From Linyphia triangularis (Eukaryota > Arthropoda > Arachnida > Araneae > Linyphiidae), in assembly GCA_963978545.1 (NCBI GenBank), contig OZ021721.1:35265348-35329347 (forward strand): a DNA stretch of 64,000 bases, written 5' to 3'. Position 1 is the stretch's first letter. Each line of letters starts with the position of its first letter. This document shows positions 37,401 through 48,600 of the stretch, piece by piece. Under the pieces are notes generated by a model. That model worked only from the letters and a program-made list of their open reading frames with translations. It ran no database searches and was not told where the DNA came from. Both the position numbers and the translations under genes were made by a program.

Positions 37401-37405
37401 AAAAT

Positions 37406-37455
37406 CAACTAAGCTTGGCGCAGTTGGGAGTTTGGCGTCGAAAAGGGCTTAGTTG
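37406..37455. repeat. 9-bp inverted repeat near the right end of the 5.1-kb element
   Basis: CAACTAAGC (37406-37414) and GCTTAGTTG (37447-37455) enclose a 32-nt loop with two TTTGGCG/TTGGCG repeats. Possible subterminal transposase-binding structure; function is inference. Confidence 0.5.
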
Positions 37456-37525
37456 CTTGGCGAAAACGGCGATAAACCTGCTTCATAGGTACAACCGGTT
37501 TCGAATGGTTTTCCAGTTTGCTCAC

Positions 37526-37550
37526 ACCTCCTTCTCTTCTAACCTCCTTG
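37526..37550 (-). repeat. Right terminal inverted repeat of the 5.1-kb element
   Basis: A 25-nt end complementary to 32408-32433, ending CCTCCTTG. It is followed directly by the second GAGAAAAT target copy at 37551-37558. Confidence 0.93.
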
Positions 37551-38390
37551 GAGAAAATTGAAAACGAAAGTTTGCTCTAAATACGGAAAATTTTTTAGAA
37601 ACGTGTATAGGAAATCAGGAAATTTTTTTCCTTCATTTTATAGCTACCCTGTAATCGTACTTTTATTTTACCTATGTTTGTCTATTTTGACTCAATATCA
37701 TTATAGATTAGAGGAGTTTAGCCATTTTGCAATTTTTTGATAACTTGTTTTATATCAAAATTTACAAAAGTAAATGAAGTTAAAAATACTAGTTTAATTC
37801 TGGAGAAATTATTAGTGTGAAAGGATAATAATATAGTTTTGAACTCTGATTAGACAAGAACAATATATTTTTTGACTTTGAGAATAATCAAAATACTTTT
37901 CGAAAATCAGTTTTTAGACTAATTTTATCTGGAGTAATATCAAGATTTAAATAAGAATTTTATTTCAGTTGATGCATATGCTGGGATGTTTTTCCACTCT
38001 CTTCTGGAAGAGGAAGCGGTTTGGAGTGGATGCCCTATTGTACTTGTTACAATGTAGGAAGCTTAAGAAAAGGTTTGTTCTGGTACAATTTCTACCTTAT
38101 AAATGGTGGCCACAGAACCTGGAAATCAGGGAAATTCGCAGAGCATTCGATTCTGGAAAATGTCAGGGATTTTTTAAAATTTCATTAAAAGCAACCAAAT
38201 TTGTATTGTTTAAACTAGGTTCAACCATATTTCGGCGCTATTTATTACGAAATTTGTAATCGAAATCGTCAGAAGTTTAGTGTTATGGAACAATTTTAAC
38301 TTTTCATCACCAGTAAAACTATTTTTAAAAAATTAGTTTATTATCTCTTTAGAATACATTTTCCATTTGATCAAGATGATTAGACATCTG
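37551..38390 (+). repeat. Satellite array, segment 2
   Basis: The array resumes in register after the 5.1-kb insertion. It contains the landmark at 37969. This monomer has ACTTGTTAC, a 6-T run and the rare AGTTTAGTGTTATGG. All three recur in the monomer at 43748, which also carries a 1.48-kb element. It ends at the first CATCTG (38385-38390) before element copy 1. Confidence 0.95.
38385..38390 (+). repeat. 6-bp target-site duplication of the 1.48-kb element (copy 1, left)
   Basis: CATCTG, repeated at 39870-39875. The equivalent pairs are 44164-44169/45649-45654, 50804-50809/52289-52294 and 60020-60025/61486-61491. All lie at the same monomer position, GATTAGACATCTGGGAAACC. Confidence 0.9.
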
Positions 38391-38405
38391 CAGGGGTCGC
38401 AGACG

Positions 38406-38498
38406 TCCTATATGTCCTATAAATCCTATATTTTTTAAAAAATCGATAAAAACGTCCTATATTGTCCTATATTTTACAATTGTCCTATATATCCTATA
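38406..38498 (+). repeat. Cluster of seven TCCTATA motifs at the left end of the element
   Basis: TCCTATA occurs seven times in one orientation between 38406 and 38498, and twice more near the right end (39813-39819 and 39835-39841), again on the plus strand. Short subterminal repeats are typical transposase-binding sites in hAT elements, but those usually occur in both orientations. Present in all four element copies. Confidence 0.8.
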
Positions 38499-38654
38499 TT
38501 TCTACATTGATTCGATCTATATTTTCTTCGAATTCGTAATAACGGCGCCGTTTGTTGCAATTTTTTAATATTTCGGATTGTTTGGCGCGATCGTAGGTGA
38601 AAAAGACCTGACAAAAACGATGTTTGTAGCGGCGGCGCGGCGTTTTATCTCTTG

Positions 38655-38666
38655 TGACGTCACGTG
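38655..38666. promoter_or_regulatory. Fused CRE and E-box palindromes inside the element
   Basis: TGACGTCACGTG joins a perfect CRE (TGACGTCA) and a perfect E-box (CACGTG) sharing two bases. It lies just after a GCGGCGGCGCGGCG stretch. Equivalent sites start at 44434, 51074 and 60290. Binding is not shown; short motifs arise by chance. Confidence 0.4.
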
Positions 38667-39071
38667 CTGCATAACCTACAACTCAACTCTACTGGACCGG
38701 CGGGAGTTGTAAACATGTGAACATTTCCATAACATAGAAGATTTCGATCTCGTATTCTTCTAGATGCTCAAAATTACGAGACGTATTTGGCTGTGTTAAG
38801 CACTTTATAAGTAGCAGAAATAGACAGTCGGTGGTTTCAAAACAAAACAAAAAACAATCGGTCTTGAATTTCTGATCTGATTTCTCCTCCAACGTAATAA
38901 ATTAGTTGGCCATAATGCAGAGAGAGATGCAACAACAAAACTCTGCCGAGGGAAAAACGGATAAAAACAACTTGGGATTAACTTGCAGGACTACTAAAGA
39001 ACGTTTTGAGTGCTCCGTCAATATTTGATGAAGGAAACAAAAGGGTTAAGATTTACTGTATGATGTCGGAT

Positions 39072-39275
39072 GGCGATTTTTTTATTCCGAATCCTGTACG
39101 GATTCTGCGCCACGAATTGTTTACATCAAACCGCTCCAAATTATGGCAACCATAGGCAGTTAATTATCTTGCTCTTAAAAAACGGCAGGACTGCCATTTT
39201 TTGGCGAAAATCGCCTTGGCGCAGAATTCGTACCGGATTCGGAATATTAGCCACGATTTTTTCATAAAAGTCGCC
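39072..39275. repeat. Foldback structure within the element
   Basis: The 29-nt arms 39084-39112 (starting ATTCCGAATCC, ending GATTCTGCGCCA) and 39217-39245 are inverted copies with two mismatches. Outer GGCGA/TCGCC arms lie at 39072-39076 and 39271-39275. The loop carries two small perfect hairpins: GGCAG-GA-CTGCC at 39184-39195 and GGCGA-AAA-TCGCC at 39203-39215. It may be a MITE nested in the element or a structured module of it. Other copies start at 44851, 51491 and 60707. Confidence 0.75.
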
Positions 39276-39642
39276 AAAATTAAAAATTACGTCAATACGT
39301 TGTGTTGTCAAATCCAAACGATCACTAGGGTTGCTTTAAAACCAAGTGCCAGGTGCGCCACATTCGGCGATAAATCTTCCACTTTTCGCCGCCAATCCAG
39401 CCGACACTGAACAGTAAATCTGAATCAACAAAAGACTTTCAAACATTGATAAAAAGAAAATACTTAAAGAAATTGGAACAGTTAAAAATGCTGGAAGCAA
39501 AAGACTCATGATTGCAAATAATGTAATTAATAAAACTTGATTTAGGGATGGAATATTGAGGCAATAACGGATCACTTATTCAGGATCAGGCGATTTCTTT
39601 TTTTTAAAGGCGTGTTTTCTATTCTCTTAAATTCAATATAAA

Positions 39643-39756
39643 GAGTATATATATGTATAACGAGTATATATATGTATAACGAGTATATATATGTATAACG
39701 AGTATATATATGTATAACGAGTATATATATGTATAACGAGTATATATATGTATAAC
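39643..39756 (+). repeat. 19-bp minisatellite in element copy 1, six units
   Basis: GAGTATATATATGTATAAC is repeated six times without interruption. Copies 2 and 3 also have six units (45422-45535, 52062-52175). Copy 4 has five (61278-61372), which accounts exactly for its 19-bp shorter length. Confidence 0.95.
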
Positions 39757-39869
39757 GAGTTAATTTTGAAGTTCAGTAGCAACTGTGTGCAGTTATTTGA
39801 TGTTTTATATTGTCCTATATTTTTTTTGAAAAAATCCTATATATTCTTATTTTGTCACTTTGACCCCTG

Positions 39870-42800
39870 CATCTGGGAAACCTAAGAAAATTGGAGAAAA
39901 TTGAAAACGAAAGTTTGCTCTAAATACGGGAAATTTTTTAGAAACGTGTATAGGAAATCAGGAAATTTTTTTAATTCATTTTTTAGCTACCCTATAATCG
40001 TACTTTTATTTTACCTATGTTTGTCTATTTTGACTCAATATCATTGTAGATTAGAGGAGTTTAGCCATTTTGCAATTTTTTGATAACTTGTTTTATATCA
40101 AAATTTACAAAAGTAAATGAAGTTAAAAATACTAGTTTAATTCTGGAGAAATTATTAGTGTGAAAGGATAATAATATAGTTTTGAACTCTGATTAGACAA
40201 GAACAATATATTTTTTGACTTTGAGAATAATCAAAATACTTTTCGAAAATCAGTTTTTAGACTAATTTTATCTGGAGTAATATCAAGATTTAAATAAGAA
40301 TTTTATTTCAGTTGATGCATATGCTGGGATGTTTTTCCACTCTCTTCTGGAAGAGGAAGCGGTTTGGAGTGGATGCCCTATTGTACTTTTTACAATGTAG
40401 GAAGCTTAAGAAAAGGTTTGTTCTGGTACAATTTCTACCTTATAAATGGTGGCCACAGAACCTGGAAATCAGGGAAATTCGCAGAGCATTCGATTCTGGA
40501 AAATGTCAGGGATTTTTTTAAAATTTCATTAAAAGCAACCAAATTTGAATTGTTTAAACTAGGTTCAACCATATTTCGGCGCTATTTATTACGAAATTTG
40601 TAATCGAAATCGTCAGAAGTTTAATGTCATGGAACAATTTTAACTTTTCATCACCAGTAAAACTATTTTTAAAAAATTAGTTTATTATCTCTTTAGAATA
40701 CATTTTCCATTTAATCAAGATGATTAGACATCTGGGAAACCTAAGAAAATTGGAGAAAATTGAAAACGAAAGTTTGCTCTAAATACGGGAAATTTTTTAG
40801 AAACGTGTATAGGAAATCAGGAAATTTTTTTCCTTCATTTTTTAGCTACCCTATAATCGTACTTTTATTTTACCTATGTTTGTCTATTTTGACTCAATAT
40901 CATTGTAGATTAGAGGAGTTTAGCCATTTTGCAATTTTTTGATAACTTGTTTTATATCAAAATTTACAAAAGTAAATGAAGTTAAAAATACTAGTTTAAT
41001 TCTGGAGAAATTATTAGTGTGAAAGGATAATAATATAGTTTTGAACTCTGATTAGAAAAGAACAATATATTTTTTGACTTTGAGAATAATCAAAATACTT
41101 TTCGAAAATCAGTTTTTAGACTAATTTTATCTGGAGTAATATCAAGATTTAAATAAGAATTTTATTTCAGTTGATGCATATGCTGGGATGTTTTTCCACT
41201 CTCTTCTGGAAGAGGAAGCGGTTTGGAGTGGATGCCCTATTGTACTTTTTACAATGTAGGAAGCTTAAGAAAAGGTTTGTTCTGGTACAATTTCTACCTT
41301 ATAAATGGTGGCCACAGAACCTGGAAATCAGGGAAATTCGCAGAGCATTCGATTCTGGAAAATGTCAGGGATTTTTTTAAAATTTCATTAAAAGCAACCA
41401 AATTTGTATTATTTAAACTAGGTTCAACCATATTTCGGCGCTATTTATTACGAAATTTGTAATCGAAATCGTCAGAAGTTTAATGTTATGGAACAATTTT
41501 AACTTTTCATCATCAGTAAAACTATTTTAATAAACTAATTTTTTAATCTCTTTAGAATACATTTTCCATTTGATCAAGATGATTAGACATCTGGGAAACC
41601 TAAGAAAATTGGAGAAAATTGAAAACGAAAGTTTGCTCTAAATACGGAAAATTTTTTAGAAACGTGTATAGGAAATCAGGAAATTTTTTTCCTTCATTTT
41701 ATAGCTACCCTGTAATCGTACTTTTATTTTACCTATGTTTGTCTATTTTGACTCAATATCATTATAGATTAGAGGAGTTTAGCCATTTTGCAATTTTTTG
41801 ATAACTTGTTTTATATCAAAATTTACAAAAGTAAATGAAGTTAAAAATACTAGTTTAATTCTGGAGAAATTATTAGTGTGAAAGGATAATAATATAGTTT
41901 TGAACTCTGATTAGACAAGAACAATATATTTTTTGACTTTGAGAATAATCAAAATACTTTTCGAAAATCAGTTTTTAGACTAATTTTATCTGGAGTAATA
42001 TCAAGATTTAAATAAGAATTTTATTTCAGTTGATGCATATGCTGGGATGTTTTTCCACTCTCTTCTGGAAGAGGAAGCGGTTTGGAGTGGATGCCCTATT
42101 GTACTTTTTACAATGTAGGAAGCTTAAGAAAAGGTTTGTTCTGGTACAATTTCTACCTTATAAATGGTGGCCACAGAACCTGGAAATCAGGGAAATTCGC
42201 AGAGCATTCGATTCTGGAAAATGTCAGGGATTTTTTTAAAATTTCATTAAAAGCAACCAAATTTGAATTGTTTAAACTAGGTTCAACCATATTTCGGCGC
42301 TATTTATTACGAAATTTGTAATCGAAATCGTCAGAAGTTTAATGTCATGGAACAATTTTAACTTTTCATCACCAGTAAAACTATTTTTAAAAAATTAGTT
42401 TATTATCTCTTTAGAATACATTTTCCATTTAATCAAGATGATTAGACATCTGGGAAACCTAAGAAAATTGGAGAAAATTGAAAACGAAAGTTTTCTCTAA
42501 ATACGGAAAATTTTTTAGAAACGTGTATAGGAAATCAGGAAATTTTTTCCCTTCATTTTATAGCTACCCTGTAATCGTACTTTTATTTTACCTATGTTTG
42601 TCTATTTTGACTCAATATCATTATAGATTAGAGGAGTTTAGCCATTTTGCAATTTTTTGATAACTTGTTTTATATCAAAATTTACAAAAGTAAATGAAGT
42701 TAAAAATACTAGTTTAATTCTGGAGAAATTATTAGTGTGAAAGGATAATAATATAGTTTTGAACTCTGATTAGACCAGAACAATATATTTTTTGACTTTG

Positions 42801-44169
42801 AGAATAATCAAAATACTTTTCGAAATTCAGTTTTTAGACTAATTTTATCTGGATTAATATCAAGATTTAAATAAGAATTTTATTTCAGTTGATGCATATG
42901 CTGGGATGTTTTTCCACTCTCTTCTGGAAGAGGAAGCGGTTTGGAGTGGATGCCCTATTGTACTTTTTACAATGTAGGAAGCTTAAGAAAAGGTTTGTTC
43001 TGGTACAATTTCTACCTTATAAATGGTGGCCACAGAACCTGGAAATCAGGGAAATTCGCAGAGCATTCGATTCTGGAAAATGTCAGGGATTTTTTTAAAA
43101 TTTCATTAAAAGCAACCAAATTTGAATTGTTTAAACTAGGTTCAACCATATTTCGGCGCTATTTATTACGAAATTTGTAATCGAAATCGTCAGAAGTTTA
43201 ATGTCATGGAACAATTTTAACTTTTCATCACCAGTAAAACTATTTTTAAAAAATTAGTTTATTATCTCTTTAGAATACATTTTCCATTTAATCAAGATGA
43301 TTAGACATCTGGGAAACCTAAGAAAATTGGAGAAAATTGAAAACGAAAGTTTTCTCTAAATACGGAAAATTTTTTAGAAACGTGTATAGGAAATCAGGAA
43401 ATTTTTTCCCTTCATTTTATAGCTACCCTGTAATCGTACTTTTATTTTACCTATGTTTGTCTATTTTGACTCAATATCATTATAGATTAGAGGAGTTTAG
43501 CCATTTTGCAATTTTTTGATAACTTGTTTTATATCAAAATTTACAAAAGTAAATGAAGTTAAAAATACTAGTTTAATTCTGGAGAAATTATTAGTGTGAA
43601 AGGATAATAATATAGTTTTGAACTCTGATTAGACCAGAACAATATATTTTTTGACTTTGAGAATAATCAAAATACTTTTCGAAATTCAGTTTTTAGACTA
43701 ATTTTATCTGGATTAATATCAAGATTTAAATAAGAATTTTATTTCAGTTGATGCATATGCTGGGATGTTTTTCCACTCTCTTCTGGAAGAGGAAGCGGTT
43801 TGGAGTGGATGCCCTATTGTACTTGTTACAATGTAGGAAGCTTAAGAAAAGGTTTGTTCTGGTACAATTTCTACCTTATAAATGGTGGCCACAGAACCTG
43901 GAAATCAGGGAAATTCGCAGAGCATTCGATTCTGGAAAATGTCAGGGATTTTTTAAAATTTCATTAAAAGCAACCAAATTTGTATTGTTTAAACTAGGTT
44001 CAACCATATTTCGGCGCTATTTATTACGAAATTTGTAATCGAAATCGTCAGAAGTTTAGTGTTATGGAACAATTTTAACTTTTCATCACCAGTAAAACTA
44101 TTTTTAAAAAATTAGTTTATTATCTCTTTAGAATACATTTTCCATTTGATCAAGATGATTAGACATCTG
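39870..44169 (+). repeat. Satellite array, segment 3
   Basis: Landmarks at 40312, 41171, 42030, 42889 and 43748, plus the right part of the monomer split by element copy 1. Directly after the element, the monomer has TTAATTCATT (39971) where every other monomer has TTCCTTCATT or a close variant. The same two-base change follows all four element copies (39971, 45750, 52390, 61587), so it tags the host monomer of the original insertion. Order is A-B-A-A-A. Confidence 0.95.
42480..43740 (+). repeat. Recent single-monomer duplication, 859 bp
   Basis: Three rare variants recur exactly 859 bp apart: AAAGTTTTCTC (about 42487/43346), CGAAATTCAG (42821/43680) and ATCTGGATTAATATC (42847/43706). TTTTTTCCCTTC follows in both. 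Confidence 0.85.
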
Positions 44170-45648
44170 CAGGGGTCGCAGACGTCCTATATGTCCTATA
44201 AATCCTATATTTTTTAAAAAATCGATAAAAACGTCCTATATTGTCCTATATTTTACAATTGTCCTATATATCCTATATTTCTACATTGATTCGATCTATA
44301 TTTTCTTCGAATTCGTAATAACGGCGCCGTTTGTTGCAATTTTTTAATATTTCGGATTGTTTGGCGCGATCGTAGGTGAAAAAGACCTGACAAAAACGAT
44401 GTTTGTAGCGGCGGCGCGGCGTTTTATCTCTTGTGACGTCACGTGCTGCATAACCTACAACTCAACTCTACTGGACCGGCGGGAGTTGTAAACATGTGAA
44501 CATTTCCATAACATAGAAGATTTCGATCTCGTATTCTTCTAGATGCTCAAAATTACGAGACGTATTTGGCTGTGTTAAGCACTTTATAAGTAGCAGAAAT
44601 AGACAGTCGGTGGTTTCAAAACAAAACAAAAAACAATCGGTCTTGAATTTCTGATCTGATTTCTCCTCCAACGTAATAAATTAGTTGGCCATAATGCAGA
44701 GAGAGATGCAACAACAAAACTCTGCCGAGGGAAAAACGGATAAAAACAACTTGGGATTAACTTGCAGGACTACTAAAGAACGTTTTGAGTGCTCCGTCAA
44801 TATTTGATGAAGGAAACAAAAGGGTTAAGATTTACTGTATGATGTCGGATGGCGATTTTTTTATTCCGAATCCTGTACGGATTCTGCGCCACGAATTGTT
44901 TACATCAAACCGCTCCAAATTATGGCAACCATAGGCAGTTAATTATCTTGCTCTTAAAAAACGGCAGGACTGCCATTTTTTGGCGAAAATCGCCTTGGCG
45001 CAGAATTCGTACCGGATTCGGAATATTAGCCACGATTTTTTCATAAAAGTCGCCAAAATTAAAAATTACGTCAATACGTTGTGTTGTCAAATCCAAACGA
45101 TCACTAGGGTTGCTTTAAAACCAAGTGCCAGGTGCGCCACATTCGGCGATAAATCTTCCACTTTTCGCCGCCAATCCAGCCGACACTGAACAGTAAATCT
45201 GAATCAACAAAAGACTTTCAAACATTGATAAAAAGAAAATACTTAAAGAAATTGGAACAGTTAAAAATGCTGGAAGCAAAAGACTCATGATTGCAAATAA
45301 TGTAATTAATAAAACTTGATTTAGGGATGGAATATTGAGGCAATAACGGATCACTTATTCAGGATCAGGCGATTTCTTTTTTTTAAAGGCGTGTTTTCTA
45401 TTCTCTTAAATTCAATATAAAGAGTATATATATGTATAACGAGTATATATATGTATAACGAGTATATATATGTATAACGAGTATATATATGTATAACGAG
45501 TATATATATGTATAACGAGTATATATATGTATAACGAGTTAATTTTGAAGTTCAGTAGCAACTGTGTGCAGTTATTTGATGTTTTATATTGTCCTATATT
45601 TTTTTTGAAAAAATCCTATATATTCTTATTTTGTCACTTTGACCCCTG
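44170..45648. mobile_element. 1,479-bp hAT-like element, copy 2
   Basis: Same ends, same CATCTG flanks and same interior as the element at 38391. I see no difference between the two. Copies 1 and 2 share G at the position equivalent to 38861 (44640 here). Confidence 0.88.
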
Positions 45649-48600
45649 CATCTGGGAAACCTAAGAAAATTGGAGAAAATTGAAAACGAAAGTTTGCTCT
45701 AAATACGGGAAATTTTTTAGAAACGTGTATAGGAAATCAGGAAATTTTTTTAATTCATTTTTTAGCTACCCTATAATCGTACTTTTATTTTACCTATGTT
45801 TGTCTATTTTGACTCAATATCATTGTAGATTAGAGGAGTTTAGCCATTTTGCAATTTTTTGATAACTTGTTTTATATCAAAATTTACAAAAGTAAATGAA
45901 GTTAAAAATACTAGTTTAATTCTGGAGAAATTATTAGTGTGAAAGGATAATAATATAGTTTTGAACTCTGATTAGACAAGAACAATATATTTTTTGACTT
46001 TGAGAATAATCAAAATACTTTTCGAAAATCAGTTTTTAGACTAATTTTATCTGGAGTAATATCAAGATTTAAATAAGAATTTTATTTCAGTTGATGCATA
46101 TGCTGGGATGTTTTTCCACTCTCTTCTGGAAGAGGAAGCGGTTTGGAGTGGATGCCCTATTGTACTTTTTACAATGTAGGAAGCTTAAGAAAAGGTTTGT
46201 TCTGGTACAATTTCTACCTTATAAATGGTGGCCACAGAACCTGGAAATCAGGGAAATTCGCAGAGCATTCGATTCTGGAAAATGTCAGGGATTTTTTTAA
46301 AATTTCATTAAAAGCAACCAAATTTGAATTGTTTAAACTAGGTTCAACCATATTTCGGCGCTATTTATTACGAAATTTGTAATCGAAATCGTCAGAAGTT
46401 TAATGTCATGGAACAATTTTAACTTTTCATCACCAGTAAAACTATTTTTAAAAAATTAGTTTATTATCTCTTTAGAATACATTTTCCATTTAATCAAGAT
46501 GATTAGACATCTGGGAAACCTAAGAAAATTGGAGAAAATTGAAAACGAAAGTTTGCTCTAAATACGGAAAATTTTTTAGAAACGTGTATAGGAAATCAGG
46601 AAATTTTTTTTCCTTCATTTTATAGCTACCCTGTAATCGTACTTTTATTTTACCTATGTTTGTCTATTTTGACTCAATATCATTATAGATTAGAGGAGTT
46701 TAGCCATTTTGCAATTTTTTGATAACTTGTTTTATATCAAAATTTACAAAAGTAAATGAAGTTAAAAATACTAGTTTAATTCTGGAGAAATTATTAGTGT
46801 GAAAGGATAATAATATAGTTTTGAACTCTGATTAGACCAGAACAATATATTTTTTGACTTTGAGAATAATCAAAATACTTTTCGAAAATCAGTTTTTAGA
46901 CTAATTTTATCTGGAGTAATATCAAGATTTAAATAAGAATTTTATTTCAGTTGATGCATATGCTGGGATGTTTTTCCACTCTCTTCTGGAAGAGGAAGCG
47001 GTTTGGAGTGGATGCCCTATTGTACTTGTTACAATGTAGGAAGCTTAAGAAAAGGTTTGTTCTGGTACAATTTCTACCTTATAAATGGTGGCCACAGAAC
47101 CTGGAAATCAGGGAAATTCGCAGAGCATTCGATTCTATAAAATGTCAGGGATTTTTTAAAATTTCATTAAAAGCAACCAAATTTGTATTGTTTAAACTAG
47201 GTTCAACCATATTTCGGCGCTATTTATTACGAAATTTGTAATCGAAATCGTCAGAAGTTTAATGTTATGGAACAATTTTAACTTTTCATCACCAGTAAAA
47301 CTATTTTTAAAAAATTAGTTTATTATCTCTTTAGAATACATTTTCCATTTGATCAAGATGATTAGACATCTGGGAAACCTAAGAAAATTGGAGAAATTTG
47401 AAAACGAAAGTTTGCTCTAAATACGGGAAATTTTTTAAAAACGTGTATAGGAAATCAGGAAATTTTTTTCCTTCATTTTTTAACTAACCTGTAATCGTAC
47501 TTTTATTTTACCTATGTTTGTCTATTTTGACTCAATATCATTATAGATTAGAGGAGTTTAGCCATTTTGCAATTTTTTGATAACTTGTTTTATATCAAAA
47601 TTTACAAAAGTAAATGAAGTTAAAAATACTAGTTTAATTCTGGAGAAATTATTAGTGTGAAAGGATAATAATATAGTTTTGAACTCTGATTAGACAAGAA
47701 CAATATATTTTTTGACTTTGAGAATAATCAAAATACTTTTCGAAAATCAGTTTTTAGACTAATTTTATCTGGAGTAATATCAAGATTTAAATAAGAATTT
47801 TATTTCAGTTGATGCATATGCTGGGATGTTTTTCCACTCTCTTCTGGAAGAGGAAGCGGTTTGGAGTGGATGCCCTATTTTACTTTTTACAATGTAGGAA
47901 GCTTAAGAAAAGGTTTGTTCTGGTACAATTTCTACCTTATAAATGGTGGCCACAGAACCTGGAAATCAGGGAAATTCGCAGAGCATTCGATTCTGGAAAA
48001 TGTCAGGGATTTTTTTAAAATTTCATTAAAAGCAACCAAATTTGTATTGTTTAAACTAGGTTCAACCATATTTCGGAGCTATTTATTACGAAATTTGTAA
48101 TCGAAATCGTCAGAAGTTTAATGTTATGGAACAATTTTAACTTTTCATCATCAGTAAAACTATTTTAATAAACTAATTTTTTAATCTCTTTAGAATACAT
48201 TTTCCATTTGATCAAGATGATTAGACATCTGGGAAACCTAAGAAAATTGGAGAAAATTGAAAACGAAAGTTTGCTCTAAATACGGAAAATTTTTTAGAAA
48301 CGTGTATAGGAAATCAGGAAATTTTTTTCCTTCATTTTATAGCTACCCTGTAATCGTACTTTTATTTTACCTATGTTTGTCTATTTTGACTCAATATCAT
48401 TATAGATTAGAGGAGTTTAGCCATTTTGCAATTTTTTGATAACTTGTTTTATATCAAAATTTACAAAAGTAAATGAAGTTAAAAATACTAGTTTAATTCT
48501 GGAGAAATTATTAGTGTGAAAGGATAATAATATAGTTTTGAACTCTGATTAGACCAGAACAATATATTTTTTGACTTTGAGAATAATCAAAATACTTTTC

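Larger units (their letters stand above)
32408..37550. mobile_element. 5,143-bp non-autonomous DNA transposon or composite insertion, hAT-like ends
   Basis: The element interrupts the monomer with landmark 31959. Its ends are inverted repeats starting CAAGGAGGTTAGAAGAGA on each side, with an 8-bp target duplication. A terminus beginning CA plus 8-bp duplications fits the hAT superfamily; P-type or Merlin-type elements are alternatives. No transposase is visible: no open frame exceeds 82 codons and none is recognisable. The interior is layered, with inverted tandem-repeat arms (32741-33370 and 35696-36410), two SINEs, a 43-bp tandem repeat, a GC-rich patch with a C14 run, a G12 run and a nested MITE. 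It is therefore old cargo-bearing DNA rather than a simple element. Only one copy is present, in contrast to the four 1.48-kb elements. Superfamily assignment is inference. Confidence 0.85.
38391..39869. mobile_element. 1,479-bp hAT-like non-autonomous element, copy 1
   Basis: The ends are CAGGGGTC and GACCCCTG, an 8-bp terminal inverted repeat. The flanks carry a 6-bp duplication, CATCTG (38385-38390 and 39870-39875). Removing 1,479+6 bp from the 2,343-bp landmark interval leaves 858 bp, the size expected for a 6-T monomer. The CAGGGG start suggests a hAT-type element. The 6-bp duplication is short for hAT (normally 8 bp, with 5-6 bp in some subgroups), so the assignment is tentative. The interior is more CpG-rich than the satellite. 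It contains TCCTATA clusters, a CRE/E-box site, a 204-bp foldback and a 19-bp minisatellite. Open frames of 65-79 codons on both strands are identical in all copies apart from one base, and I recognise none. No transposase is present. Confidence 0.88.
37937..40790 (+). repeat. Duplicated block with element, offset 5,779 bp (copy 1)
   Basis: Matches about 43716-46569, including the host monomer's left part, the whole element, its right flank and most of the next monomer. The left limit is set by GGAGTAAT or GGATTAAT at 37932/43711, and the right by CGGGAAA or CGGAAAA near 40787/46566. Confidence 0.82.

Noticed and set aside
38689..38892. 67-codon minus-strand frame in the 1.48-kb element as a remnant transposase
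   Set aside because: No recognisable hAT dimerisation or catalytic motif, and it ends without a related frame next to it. Identity among copies is explained by recent duplication of the whole element.
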